A DNA stretch of 64,000 bases from Acanthosoma haemorrhoidale (GCA_930367205.1 OV884009.1:118247454-118311453), one strand, 5' to 3'. Positions 50,743-63,712 are shown, counted from the first letter of the stretch. Made by a program: numbers and translations. Notes: generated by a model from the sequence alone, not told the origin.

Positions 50743-53700
50743 GTTAATATATGCCCCGAATGGGTGTTGTCCCGACGGACTAAGCTTCTTAGTTTTTAGT
50801 GTTAGTTAATATATGCCCCGAATGGGTGTTGTCCCGACGGACTAAGCTTCTTAGTTGTTATTGTTAGTTAATATAAGCCCCAAATGGGTGTTGTCCCGAC
50901 AGACTAAGCTTCTTAGTTGTTATTGTTAGTTAATATATGGCCCAAATGAGCGTTTTCCTGACGAACTAAGCTTCTTATCGTTAGTTAATATATGGCCCGA
51001 ATGAGTGTTGTCCCGACGGACTAAGCTTCTTAGTTGTTAGTGTTAGTTAATATATGCCCCGAATGGGTGTTGTCCCGACGGACTAAGCTTCTTAGTTGTT
51101 ATTATTAGGTAATATATGGCGCGAATAAGTTTTTCCCCGACGGACTAAGCTTCTTAGTTGTTATTGCTAGTTAATATATGGCGCGAATGGGTGTTGTCCC
51201 GACGGACTAAGCTTCTTAGTTGTTAGTGTTAGTTAATATATGCCCCGAATGGGTGTTGTCCCGACAGACTAAGCTTCTTAGTTGTTATTGTTAGTTAATA
51301 TATGGCCCAAATGAGCGTTTTCCTGACGGACTAAGCTTCTTATCGTTAGGTAATATATGGCCCGAATGAGTGTTGTCCCGACGGACTAAGCTTCTTAGTT
51401 GTTAGTGTTAGTTAATATATGCCCCGAATGGGTGTTGTCCCGACGGACTAAGCTTCTTAGTTGTTATTATTAGTTAATATATGGCGCGAATAAGTTTTTC
51501 CCCGACGGACTAAGCTTCTTAGTTGTTATTGTTAGTTAATATATGGCGCGAATAAGTTTTTCCCTGACGGACTAAGCTTCTTAGTTGTTATTGTTAGTTA
51601 ATATATGGCCCAAATGAGCGTTTTCCTGACGTACTAAGCTTCTTAGTTGTTAGTTTTAGTTAATATATGCCCCGAATGGGTGTTTCCCCGAAGGACTAAG
51701 CTTCTTAGTTGTTATTGTTAGTTAATATATGGCCCGAATGAGTGTTTCCCTTACGGACTAAGCTTCTTAGTTGTTATTGTTAGTTAATATATGGCCCGAA
51801 TGAGTGTTTCCCCAACGGACTAAGCTTCTTAGTTGTTATTGTTAGTTAATATATGGCCCGAATGAGTGTTTCCCCGAAAGACTAAGCTTCTTAGTTGTTA
51901 TTGCTAGTTAATATATGGCGCGAATGAGTTTTTCCCCGACGGACTAAGCTTCTTAGTTGTTAGTTTTAGTTAATATATGGCCCAAATGAGCGTTTTCCTG
52001 ACGGACTAAGCTTCTTATCGTTAGTTAATATATGGCCCGAATGAGTGTTGTCCCGACGGACTAAGCTTCTTAGTTGTTAGTGTTAGTTAATATATGCCCC
52101 GAATGGGTGTTGTCCCGACGGACTAAGCTTCTTAGTTGTTAGTGTTAGTTAATATATGCCCCAAATGGGTGTTGTCCCGACAGACTAAGCTTCTTAGTTG
52201 TTATTGTTAGTTAATATATGGCCCAAATGAGCGTTTTCCTGACGGACTAAGCTTCTTATCGTTAGTTAATATATGGCCCGAATGAGTGTTGTCCCGACGG
52301 ACTAAGCTTCTTAGTTGTTATTGTTAGTTAATATATGGCCCGAATGAGTGTTTCCCCGACAGACTAAGCTTCTTAGTTGTTATTGCTAGTTAATATATGG
52401 CGCGAATGAGTTTTTCCCCGACCGACTAAGCTTCTTAGTTGTTAGTGTTAGTTAATATATGCCCCGAATGGGTGTTGTCCCGACGGACTAAGCTTCTTAG
52501 TTGTTAGTGTTAGTTAATATATGCCCCGAATGGGTGTTGTCCCGACGGACTAAGCTTCTTAGTTGTTAGTGTTAGTTAATATATGCCCCGAATGGGTGTT
52601 GTCCCGACGGACTAAGCTTCTTAGTTGTTATTATTAGTTAATATATGGCGCGAATAAGTTTTTCCCCGACGGACTAAGCTTCTTAGTTGTTATTGTTAGT
52701 TAATATATGGCCCAAATGAGCGTTTTCCTGACGTACTAAGCTTCTTAGTTGTTAGTTTTAGTTAATATATGCCCCGAATGGGTGTTTCCCCGAAAGACTA
52801 AGCTTCTTAGTTGTTATTGCTAGTTAATATATGCCCCGAATGGGTGTTGTCCCGACGGACTAAGCTTCTTAGTTGTTAGTGTTAGTTAATATATGCCCCG
52901 AATGGGTGTTGTCCCGACGGACTAAGCTTCTTAGTTGTTATTGTTAGTTAATATATGGCCCGAATGAGTGTTTCCCCGACAGACTAAGCTTCTTAGTTGT
53001 TATTGTTAGTTAATAAATGGCCCGAATGAGGTTTTCCCCGACGGACTAAGCTTCTTAGTTGTTATTGTTAGTTAATATATGGCACGAATGAGTGTTTCCC
53101 CGACTGCCTAAGCTTCTTAGTTGTTATTGTTAGTTAATATATGGCCCGAATGAGTGTTTCCCCCACGGACTAAGCTTCTTAGTTGTTATTGTTAGTTAAT
53201 ATATGGCCCGAATGAGTGTTTCCCCGACAGACTAAGCTTCTTAGTTGTTATTGCTAGTTAATATATGCCCCAAATGAGTGTTGTCCCGACGTACTAAGCT
53301 TCTTAGTTGTTAGTGTTAGTTAATATATGCCCCGAATGGGTGTTGTCCCGACGGACTAAGCTTGTTAGTTGTTATTGCTAGTTAATATATGGCGCGAATG
53401 AGTTTTTCCCCGACGGACTAAGCTTCTTAGTTGTTAGTTTTAGTTAATATATGGCCCAAATGAGCGTTTTCCTGACGGACTAAGCTTCTTATCGTTAGTT
53501 AATATATGGTCCGAATGAGTGTTGTCCCGACGGACTAAGCTTTTTAGTTGTTAGTGTTAGTTAATATTGCCCCGAATGGGTGTTGTCCCGACGGACTAAG
53601 CTTCTTAGTTGTTATTATTAGTTAATATATGGCGCGAATAAGTTTTTCCCTGACGGACTAAGCTTCTTAGTTGTTAGTTTTAGTTAATATATGGCCCAAA

Positions 53701-54660
53701 TGAGCGTTTTCCTGACGGACTAAGCTTCTTATCGTTAGTTAATATATGGCCCGAATGAGTGTTGTCCCGACGGACTAAGCTTCTTAGTTGTTAGTGTTAG
53801 TTAATATATGCCCCGAATGGGTGTTGTCCCGACGGACTAAGCTTCTTAGTTGTTATTATTAGTTAATATATGGCGCGAATAAGTTTTTCCCCGACGGACT
53901 AAGCTTCTTAGTTGTTATTGTTAGTTAATATATGGCCCAAATGAGCGTTTTCCTGACGTACTAAGCTTCTTAGTTGTTAGTTTTAGTTAATATATGCCCC
54001 GAATGGGTGTTTCCCCGAAAGACTAAGCTTCTTAGTTGTTATTGCTAGTCAATATATGCCCCGAATGGGTGTTGTCCTTACGGACTAAGCTTCTTAGTTG
54101 TTAGTGTTAGTTAATATATGCCCCGAATGGGTGTTGTCCCGACGGACTAAGCTTCTTAGTTGTTAGTGTTAGTTAATATATGCCCCAAATGGGTGTTGTC
54201 CCGACAGACTAAGCTTCTTAGTTGTTATTGTTAGTTAATATATGGCCCAAATGAGCGTTTTCCTGACGGACTAAGCTTCTTATCGTTAGTTAATATATGG
54301 CCCGAATGAGTGTTGTCCCGACGGACTAAGCTTCTTAGTTGTTAGTGTTAGTTAATATATGCCCCGAATGGGTGTTGTCCCGACGGACTAAGCTTCTTAG
54401 TTGTTATTGCTAGTTAATATATGGCGCGAATGAGTTTTTCCCGGACGGACTAAGCTTCTTAGTTGTTAGTTTTAGTTAATATATGCCCCGAATAGGTGTT
54501 TCCCCGACAGACTAAGCTTCTTAGTTGTTATTGTTAGTTAATATATGGCCCGAATGAGGTTTTCCCCGACGGACTAAGCTTCTTAGTTGTTATTGTTAGT
54601 TAATATATGGCACGAATGAGTGTTTCCCCGACTGCCTAAGCTTCTTAGTTGTTATTGTTA

Positions 54661-55032
54661 GTTAATATATGGCCCGAATGAGTGTTTCCCCCACGGACTA
54701 AGCTTCTTAGTTGTTATTGTTAGTTAATATATGGCCCGAATGAGTGTTTTCCCGACGGACTAAGCTTCTTAGTTGTTAGTGTTAGTTTATATATGCCCCG
54801 AATGGGTGTTGTCCCGACGGACTAAGCTTCTTAGTTGTTATTATTAGTTAATAAATGGCCCGAATGAGTGTTTCCCCCACGGACTAAGCTTCTTAGTTGT
54901 TATTGTTAGTTAATATATGGCCCGAATGAGTGTTTTCCCGACGGACTAAGCTTCTTAGTTGTTAGTGTTAGTTTATATATGCCCCGAATGGGTGTTGTCC
55001 CGACGGACTAAGCTTCTTAGTTGTTATTATTA
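54661..55032 (+). repeat. 186-bp (3-monomer) duplication with a chimeric monomer
   Basis: The string D(CCCCACGG)-D(TTTTCCCGACGG)-A(GTTTATATAT) at 54661-54846 is repeated at 54847-55032. The first monomer of the second unit (54847-54908) starts like type J (AATAAATGG) and continues like type D (CCCGAATGAG...CCCCACGG). This is a junction made by exchange inside a monomer, and the true J monomer follows at 55033. Confidence 0.88.
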
Positions 55033-55156
55033 GTTAATAAATGGCGCGAATTAGTTTTTCCCCGACGGACTAAGCTTCTTGGTTGTTAGTGTTAGTTAAT
55101 ATATGCCCCGAATGGGTGTTGTTCCGACGGACTAAGCTTGTTAGTTGTTAGTTTTA

Positions 55157-58100
55157 GTTAATATATGCCCCGAATGGGTGTTTCCCCGAAAGACTAAGCT
55201 TCTTAGTTGTTATTGCTAGTTAATATATGCCCCGAATGGGTGTTGTCCCGACGGACTAAGCTTCTTAGTTGTTAGTGTTAGTTAATATATGCCCCGAATG
55301 GGTGTTGTCCCGACGGACTAAGCTTCTTAGTTGTTATTGTTAGTTAATATATGGCCCGAATGAGTGTTTCCCCGACAGACTAAGCTTCTTAGTTGTTATT
55401 GTTAGTTAATAAATGGCCCGAATGAGGTTTTCCCCGACGGACTAAGCTTCTTAGTTGTTATTGTTAGTTAATATATGGCACGAATGAGTGTTTCCCCGAC
55501 TGCCTAAGCTTCTTAGTTGTTATTGTTAGTTAATATATGGCCCGAATGAGTGTTTCCCCCACGGACTAAGCTTCTTAGTTGTTATTGTTAGTTAATATAT
55601 GGCCCGAATGAGTGTTTCCCCGACAGACTAAGCTTCTTAGTTGTTATTGCTAGTTAATATATGCCCCAAATGAGTGTTGTCCCGACGTACTAAGCTTCTT
55701 AGTTGTTAGTGTTAGTTAATATATGCCCCGAATGGGTGTTGTCCCGACGGACTAAGCTTGTTAGTTGTTATTGCTAGTTAATATATGGCGCGAATGAGTT
55801 TTTCCCCGACGGACTAAGCTTCTTAGTTGTTAGTTTTAGTTAATATATGGCCCAAATGAGCGTTTTCCTGACGGACTAAGCTTCTTATCGTTAGTTAATA
55901 TATGGTCCGAATGAGTGTTGTCCCGACGGACTAAGCTTTTTAGTTGTTAGTGTTAGTTAATATTGCCCCGAATGGGTGTTGTCCCGACGGACTAAGCTTC
56001 TTAGTTGTTATTATTAGTTAATATATGGCGCGAATAAGTTTTTCCCTGACGGACTAAGCTTCTTAGTTGTTAGTTTTAGTTAATATATGGCCCAAATGAG
56101 CGTTTTCCTGACGGACTAAGCTTCTTATCGTTAGTTAATATATGGCCCGAATGAGTGTTGTCCCGACGGACTAAGCTTCTTAGTTGTTAGTGTTAGTTAA
56201 TATATGCCCCGAATGGGTGTTGTCCCGACGGACTAAGCTTCTTAGTTGTTATTATTAGTTAATATATGGCGCGAATAAGTTTTTCCCCGACGGACTAAGC
56301 TTCTTAGTTGTTATTGTTAGTTAATATATGGCCCAAATGAGCGTTTTCCTGACGTACTAAGCTTCTTAGTTGTTAGTTTTAGTTAATATATGCCCCGAAT
56401 GGGTGTTTCCCCGAAAGACTAAGCTTCTTAGTTGTTATTGCTAGTCAATATATGCCCCGAATGGGTGTTGTCCCGACGGACTAAGCTTCTTAGTTGTTAG
56501 TGTTAGTTAATATATGCCCCGAATGGGTGTTGTCCCGACGGACTAAGCTTCTTAGTTGTTAGTGTTAGTTAATATATGCCCCAAATGGGTGTTGTCCCGA
56601 CAGACTAAGCTTCTTAGTTGTTATTGTTAGTTAATATATGGCCCAAATGAGCGTTTTCCTGACGGACTAAGCTTCTTATCGTTAGTTAATATATGGCCCG
56701 AATGAGTGTTGTCCCGACGGACTAAGCTTCTTAGTTGTTAGTGTTAGTTAATATATGCCCCGAATGGGTGTTGTCCCGACGGACTAAGCTTCTTAGTTGT
56801 TATTGCTAGTTAATATATGGCGCGAATGAGTTTTTCCCCGACGGACTAAGCTTCTTAGTTGTTAGTTTTAGTTAATATATGCCCCGAATAGGTGTTTCCC
56901 CGACAGACTAAGCTTCTTAGTTGTTATTGTTAGTTAATATATGGCCCGAATGAGGTTTTCCCCGACGGACTAAGCTTCTTAGTTGTTATTGTTAGTTAAT
57001 ATATGGCACGAATGAGTGTTTCCCCGACTGACTAAGCTTCTTAGTTGTTATTGTTAGTTAATATATGGCCCGAATGAGTGTTTCCCCGACGGACTAAGCT
57101 TCTTAGTTGTTATTGTTAGTTAATATATGGCCCGAATGAGTGTTTTCCCGACGGACTAAGCTTCTTAGTTGTTAGTGTTAGTTAATATATGCCCCGAATG
57201 GGTGTTGTCCCGACGGACTAAGCTTCTTAGTTGTTATTATTAGTTAATAAATGGCGCGAATTAGTTTTTCCCCGACGGACTAAGCTTCTTGGTTGTTAGT
57301 GTTAGTTAATATATGCCCCGAATGGGTGTTGTTCCGACGGACTAAGCTTGTTAGTTGTTATTGCTAGTTAATATATGGCGCGAATGAGTTTTTCCCCGAC
57401 GGACTAAGCTTCTTAGTTGTTAGTTTTAGTTAATATATGGCCCAAATGAGCGTTTTCCTGACGGACTAAGCTTCTTATCGTTAGTTAATATATGGCCCGA
57501 ATGAGTGTTGTCCCGACGGACTAAGCTTCTTAGTTGTTAGTGTTAGTTAATATATGCCCTGAATGGGTGTTGTCCCGACGGACTAAGCTTCTTAGTTGTT
57601 AGTGTTAGTTAATATATGCCCCAAATGGGTGTTGTCCCGACAGACTAAGCTTCTTAGTTGTTATTGTTAGTTAATATATGGCCCAAATGAGCGATTTCCT
57701 GACGGACTAAGCTTCTTATCGTTAGTTAATATATGGCCCGAATGAGTGTTGTCCCGACGGACTAAGCTTCTTAGTTGTTATTGTTAGTTAATATATGGCC
57801 CGAATGAGTGTTTCCCCGACAGACTAAGCTTCTTAGTTGTTATTGCTAGTTAATATATGGCGCGAATGAGTTTTTCCCCGACCGACTAAGCTTCTTAGTT
57901 GTTAGTGTTAGTTAATATATGCCCCGAATGGGTGTTGTCCCGACGGACTAAGCTTCTTAGTTGTTAGTGTTAGTTAATATATGCCCCGAATGGGTGTTGT
58001 CCCGACGGACTAAGCTTCTTAGTTGTTAGTGTTAGTTAATATATGCCCCGAATGGGTGTTGTCCCGACGGACTAAGCTTCTTAGTTGTTATTATTAGTTA

Positions 58101-60856
58101 ATATATGGCGCGAATAAGTTTTTCCCCGACGGACTAAGCTTCTTAGTTGTTATTGTTAGTTAATATATGGCCCAAATGAGCGTTTTCCTGACGTACTAAG
58201 CTTCTTAGTTGTTAGTTTTAGTTAATATATGCCCCGAATGGGTGTTTCCCCGAAAGACTAAGCTTCTTAGTTGTTATTGCTAGTTAATATATGCCCCGAA
58301 TGGGTGTTGTCCCGACGGACTAAGCTTCTTAGTTGTTAGTGTTAGTTAATATATGCCCCGAATGGGTGTTGTCCCGACGGACTAAGCTTCTTAGTTGTTA
58401 TTGTTAGTTAATATATGGCCCGAATGAGTGTTTCCCCGACAGACTAAGCTTCTTAGTTGTTATTGTTAGTTAATAAATGGCCCGAATGAGGTTTTCCCCG
58501 ACGGACTAAGCTTCTTAGTTGTTATTGTTAGTTAATATATGGCACGAATGAGTGTTTCCCCGACTGCCTAAGCTTCTTAGTTGTTATTGTTAGTTAATAT
58601 ATGGCCCGAATGAGTGTTTCCCCCACGGACTAAGCTTCTTAGTTGTTATTGTTAGTTAATATATGGCCCGAATGAGTGTTTCCCCGACAGACTAAGCTTC
58701 TTAGTTGTTATTGCTAGTTAATATATGCCCCAAATGAGTGTTGTCCCGACGTACTAAGCTTCTTAGTTGTTAGTGTTAGTTAATATATGCCCCGAATGGG
58801 TGTTGTCCCGACGGACTAAGCTTGTTAGTTGTTATTGCTAGTTAATATATGGCCCAAATGAGCGTTTTCCTGACGGACTAAGCTTCTTATCGTTAGTTAA
58901 TATATGGTCCGAATGAGTGTTGTCCCGACGGACTAAGCTTTTTAGTTGTTAGTGTTAGTTAATATTGCCCCGAATGGGTGTTGTCCCGACGGACTAAGCT
59001 TCTTAGTTGTTATTATTAGTTAATATATGGCGCGAATAAGTTTTTCCCTGACGGACTAAGCTTCTTAGTTGTTATTGTTAGTTAATATATGGCCCAAATG
59101 AGCGTTTTCCTGACGTACTAAGCTTCTTAGTTGTTAGTTTTAGTTAATATATGCCCCGAATGGGTGTTTCCCCGAAAGACTAAGCTTCTTAGTTGTTATT
59201 GCTAGTTAATATATGCCTCGAATGGGTGTTGTCCCGACGGACTAAGCTTGTTTGTTGTTATTGCTAGTTAATATATGGCGCGAATGAGTTTTTCCCCGAC
59301 GGACTAAGCTTCTTAGTTGTTAGTTTTAGTTAATATATGGCCCAAATGAGCGTTTTCCTGACGGACTAAGCTTCTTATCGTTAGTTAATATATGGTCCGA
59401 ATGAGTGTTGTCCCGACGGACTAAGCTTTTTAGTTGTTAGTGTTAGTTAATATTGCCCCGAATGGGTGTTGTCCCGACGGACTAAGCTTCTTAGTTGTTA
59501 TTATTAGTTAATATATGGCGCGAATAAGTTTTTCCCTGACGGACTAAGCTTCTTAGTTGTTATTGTTAGTTAATATATGGCCCAAATGAGCGTTTTCCTG
59601 ACGTACTAAGCTTCTTAGTTGTTAGTTTTAGTTAATATATGCCCCGAATGGGTGTTTCCCCGAAAGACTAAGCTTCTTAGTTGTTATTGCTAGTTAATAT
59701 ATGCCTCGAATGGGTGTTGTCCCGACGGACTAAGCTTCTTAGTTTTTAGTGTTAGTTAATATATGCCCCGAATGGGTGTTGTCCCGACGGACTAAGCTTC
59801 TTAGTTGTTAGTGTTAGTTAATATAAGCCCCAAATGGGTGTTGTCCCGACAGACTAAGCTTCTTAGTTGTTATTGTTAGTTAATATATGGCCCAAATGAG
59901 CGTTTTCCTGACGAACTAAGCTTCTTATCGTTAGTTAATATATGGCCCGAATGAGTGTTGTCCCGACGGACTAAGCTTCTTAGTTGTTAGTGTTAGTTAA
60001 TATATGCCCCGAATGGGTGTTGTCCCGACGGACTAAGCTTCTTAGTTGTTATTATTAGGTAATATATGGCGCGAATAAGTTTTTCCCCGACGGACTAAGC
60101 TTCTTAGTTGTTATTGCTAGTTAATATATGGCGCGAATGGGTGTTGTCCCGACGGACTAAGCTTCTTAGTTGTTAGTGTTAGTTAATATATGCCCCAAAT
60201 GGGTGTTGTCCCGACAGACTAAGCTTCTTAGTTGTTATTGTTAGTTAATATATGGCCCAAATGAGCGTTTTCCTGACGGACTAAGCTTCTTATCGTTAGG
60301 TAATATATGGCCCGAATGAGTGTTGTCCCGACGGACTAAGCTTCTTAGTTGTTAGTGTTAGTTAATATATGCCCCGAATGGGTGTTGTCCCGACGGACTA
60401 AGCTTCTTAGTTGTTATTATTAGTTAATATATGGCGCGAATAAGTTTTTCCCCGACGGACTAAGCTTCTTAGTTGTTATTGTTAGTTAATATATGGCGCG
60501 AATAAGTTTTTCCCTGACGGACTAAGCTTCTTAGTTGTTATTGTTAGTTAATATATGGCCCAAATGAGCGTTTTCCTGACGTACTAAGCTTCTTAGTTGT
60601 TAGTTTTAGTTAATATATGCCCCGAATGGGTGTTTCCCCGAAGGACTAAGCTTCTTAGTTGTTATTGTTAGTTAATATATGGCCCGAATGAGTGTTTCCC
60701 TTACGGACTAAGCTTCTTAGTTGTTATTGTTAGTTAATATATGGCCCGAATGAGTGTTTCCCCAACGGACTAAGCTTCTTAGTTGTTATTGTTAGTTAAT
60801 ATATGGCCCGAATGAGTGTTTCCCCGAAAGACTAAGCTTCTTAGTTGTTATTGCTA
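55157..60856 (+). repeat. 9012-bp segmental duplication, copy 2 (incomplete)
   Basis: Partner of 46145-51906. It lacks one GCGCGAATGAG monomer just before the 55-bp copy at 58841, where CTTGTTAG is followed directly by a type C monomer; this accounts for the offset falling from 9012 to 8950. Similarity stops at about 60857, where copy 1 has GCGCGAATGAG and this side has GCCCCGAATGAG, so the second unit is truncated or overwritten. Confidence 0.87.
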
Positions 60857-61199
60857 GTTAATATATGCCCCGAATGAGTGTTTCCCCGACAGACCAAGCT
60901 TCTTAGTTGTTATTGTTAGTTAATATATGGCACGAATGGGTGTTTCCCCGACGGACTAAGCTTCTTAGTTGTTATTGTTAGTTAATATATGGCCCAAATG
61001 AGCGTTTTCCTGACGTACTAAGCTTCTTAGTTGTTAGTTTTAGTTAATATATGCCCCGAATAGGTGTTTCCCCGACGGACTAAGCTTCTTAGTTGTTAGT
61101 GTTAGTTAATATATGCCCCGAATGGGTGTTGTCCCGACGGACTAAGCTTGTTAGTTGTTATTGCTAGTTAATATATGGCGCGAATGAGTTTTTCCCCGA

Positions 61200-63646
61200 C
61201 GGACTAAGCTTCTTAGTTGTTATTGTTAGTTAATATATGGGCCAAATGAGCGTTTTCCTGACGGACTAAGCTTCTTATCGTTAGTTAATATATGGCCCGA
61301 ATGAGTGTTGTCCCGACGAACTAAGCTTCTTAGTTGTTATTGTTAGTTAATATATGGCCCGAATGAGTGTTTCCCCAACGGACTAAGCTTCTTAGTTGTT
61401 ATTGTTAGTTAATATATGGCCCGAATGAGTGTTTCCCCGAAAGACTAAGCTTCTTAGTTGTTATTGCTAGTTAATATATGCCCCGAATGAGTGTTTCCCC
61501 GACAGCCCAAGCTTCTTAGTTGTTATTGTTAGTTAATATATGGCACGAATGGGTGTTGTCCCGACGGACTAAGCTTCTTAGTTGATATTATTAGTTAATA
61601 TATGGCGCGAATAAGTTTTTCCCTGACGGACTAAGCTTCTTAGTTGTTATTGTTAGTTAATATATGGCCCAAATGAGCGTTTTCCTGACGTACTTAGCTT
61701 CTTAGTTGTTAGTTTTAGTTAATATATGCCCCGAATGGGTGTTTCCCCGAAAGACTAAGCTTCTTAGTTGTTATTGCTAGTTAATATATGCCTCGAATGG
61801 GTGTTGTCCCGACGGACTAAGCTTCTTAGTTGTTAGTGTTAGTTAATAAATTCCCCGAATGGGTGTTGTCCCGACGGACTAAGCTTCTTAGTTGTTAGTG
61901 TTAGTTAATATAAGCCCCAAATGGGTGTTGTCCCGAAAGAATAAGCTTCTTAGTTGTTATTGATAGTTAATATATGGCCCAAATGAGCGTTTTTCTGACC
62001 GACTAAGCTTCTTATCGTTAGTTAATATATGGCCCGAATGAGTGTTGTCCCGACGGACTAAGCTTCTTAGTTGTTAGTGTTAGTTAATATATGCCCCGAA
62101 TGGGTGATGTCCCGACGGACTAAGCTTCTTAGTTGTTATTATTAGTTAATATATGGCGCGAATAAGTTTTTCTTCGACGGACTAAGCTTCTTAGTTGTTA
62201 TTGCTAGTTAATATATGGCCCAAATGAGCGTTTTCCTGACGGACTAAGCTTCTTATCGTTAGTTAATATATGGCCCGAATGAGTGTTGACCCGACGGACT
62301 AAGCTTTTTAGTTGTTAGTGTTAGTTAATATATGCCCCGAATGGGTGTTGTCCCGACGGACTAAGCTTCTTAGTTGTTATTATTAGTTAATATATGGCGC
62401 GAATAAGTTTTTCCCTGACGGACTAAGCTTCTTAGTTGTTATTGTTAGTTAATATATGGCCCAAATGAGCGTTTTCCTGACGTACTAAGCTTCTTAGTTG
62501 TTAGTTTTAGTTAATATATGCCCCGAATGGGTGTTTCCCCGAAGGACTAAGCTTCTTAGTTGTTATTGTTAGTTAATATATGGCCCGAATGAGTGTTTCC
62601 CTTACGGACTAAGCTTCTTAGTTGTTATTGTTAGTTAATATATGGCCCGAATGAGTGTTTCCCCAACGGACTAAGCTTCTTAGTTGTTATTGTTAGTTAA
62701 TATATGGCCCGAATGAGTGTTTCCCCGAAAGACTAAGCTTCTTAGTTGTTATTGCTAGTTAATATATGCCCCGAATGAGTGTTTCCCCGACAGACCAAGC
62801 TTCTTAGTTGTTATTGTTAGTTAATATATGGCACGAATGGGTGTTTCCCCGACAGACTAAGCTTCTTAGTTGTTATTGTTAGTTAATATATGGCCCAAAT
62901 GAGAGTTTTCCTGACGTACTAAGCTTCTTAGTTGTTAGTTTTAGTTAATATATGCCCCGAATAGGTGTTTCCCCGACGGACTAAGCTTCTTAGTTGTTAG
63001 TGTTAGTTAATATATGCCCCGAATGGGTGTTGTCCCGACGGACTAAGCTTGTTAGTTGTTATTGCTAGTTAATATATGGCGCGAATGAGTTTTTCCCCGA
63101 CGGACTAAGCTTCTTAGTTGTTAGTTTTAGTTAATATATGCCCCGAATGGGTGTTTCCCCGACAGACTAAGCTTCTTAGTTGTTATTGCTAGTTAATATA
63201 TGCCCCGAATGGGTGTTGTCCCGACGGACTAAGCTTCTTAGTTGTTCGTGTTAGTTAATATATGCCCCGAATGGGTGTTGTCCCGACGGACTAAGCTTCT
63301 TAGTTGTTAGTGTTAGTTAATATATGCCCCGAATGGGTGTTGTCCCGACAGACTAAGCTTCTTAGTTGTTATTGTTAGTTAATATATGGGCCAAATGAGC
63401 GTTTTCCTGACGGACTAAGCTTCTTATCGTTAGTTAATATATGGCCCGAATGAGTGTTGTCCCGACCGACTAAGCTTCTTAGTTGTTAGTGTTAGTTAAT
63501 ATATGCCCCGAATGGGTGTTGTCCCGACGGACTAAGCTTCTTAGTTGTTAGTGTTAGTTAATATATGCCCCGAATGGGTGTTGTCCCGACAGACTAAGCT
63601 TCTTAGTTGTTATTGTTAGTTAATATATGGCCCGAATGAGTTTTTT
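61200..63646 (+). repeat. Diverged distal part of the satellite array
   Basis: Monomers here carry many changes seen once or twice in the window: GGGCCAAATG (61231 and about 63390), GACAGCCCAAG (about 61501), ACTTAGCTT (about 61694, HindIII lost), AATAAATTCCCC (about 61856), AGAATAAGC (about 61938), TTGATAGTT (about 61960), TTTTTCTGACC, GGTGATGTCC, TTCTTCGACGG, GTTGACCCG, GAGAGTTTTCC and GTTGTTCGTG. The 62-bp register is nevertheless exact to 63619. Higher private variation is expected near an array edge, where homogenisation is weaker. Confidence 0.8.
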
Positions 63647-63712
63647 AATGCTTAGTATCTAGAGGGCGTCTTGGGAGTTAGTAAAAATGAGAAAGGAGAG
63701 GTGATGTTAGTT

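Larger units (their letters stand above)
46145..55156 (+). repeat. 9012-bp segmental duplication, copy 1 (147 monomers)
   Basis: Matches 55157-60856. Tags: GGTCCGAATG 46892/55904, AGTCAATATA 47433/56445, CTTGGTTG 48279/57291 (offset 9012); then CTTGTTTG 50300/59250, AGTTTTTAG 50791/59741 and ATATAAGCC 50871/59821 (offset 8950). The period is 62 x 147 - 102, which equals fourteen 55-bp and four 61-bp monomers counted between the tags. The 3.2 kb at 51907-55156 has no matching partner at the far end. Confidence 0.88.
1..63646. repeat. 62-bp satellite DNA, main tandem array
   Basis: A continuous head-to-tail array of a 62-bp unit, all copies in the same orientation. It starts at a monomer boundary (GTTAAT at base 1) and runs to a partial monomer beginning at 63619. 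The typical unit is about 43% GC. Nearly every copy carries AAGCTT (HindIII), so digestion would give a 62-bp ladder. Correcting for 59 copies of 55 bp and 15 copies of 61 bp, position 63433 lies exactly 1,030 monomers from base 1, so I find no other net insertion or deletion. Stops close every forward frame of a typical monomer (TAG or TAA at the monomer junction, TAA in GACTAAGC), and the reverse frames close likewise, so it is not coding. Inferred to be eukaryotic heterochromatin; the taxon is not identifiable from this sequence. Confidence 0.98.

Noticed and set aside
50929..50983. Hammerhead-ribozyme-like core (CTGACGA) in the satellite
   Set aside because: The motif occurs in only two related monomers (here and 59879-59933), and I saw no matching GAAA element and stems in the right arrangement.
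1..63646. CRISPR array (conserved repeat alternating with a variable segment at constant period)
   Set aside because: The variable segments are not unique spacers. They fall into about eleven related families differing by point changes and recur hundreds of times in fixed orders; this is satellite DNA.
1..63646. Repetitive protein-coding gene
   Set aside because: 62 is not a multiple of 3, and stops occur in all three forward frames of each typical monomer (TAG/TAA at the junction, TAA in GACTAAGC) as well as in the reverse frames. ATATATG gives only about ten codons before TAA.
63676..63705. Ribosome-binding-site-like GGAGAGGTGATG in the insert
   Set aside because: It leads to no open reading frame of useful length and the setting is eukaryotic satellite; a chance purine-rich match.
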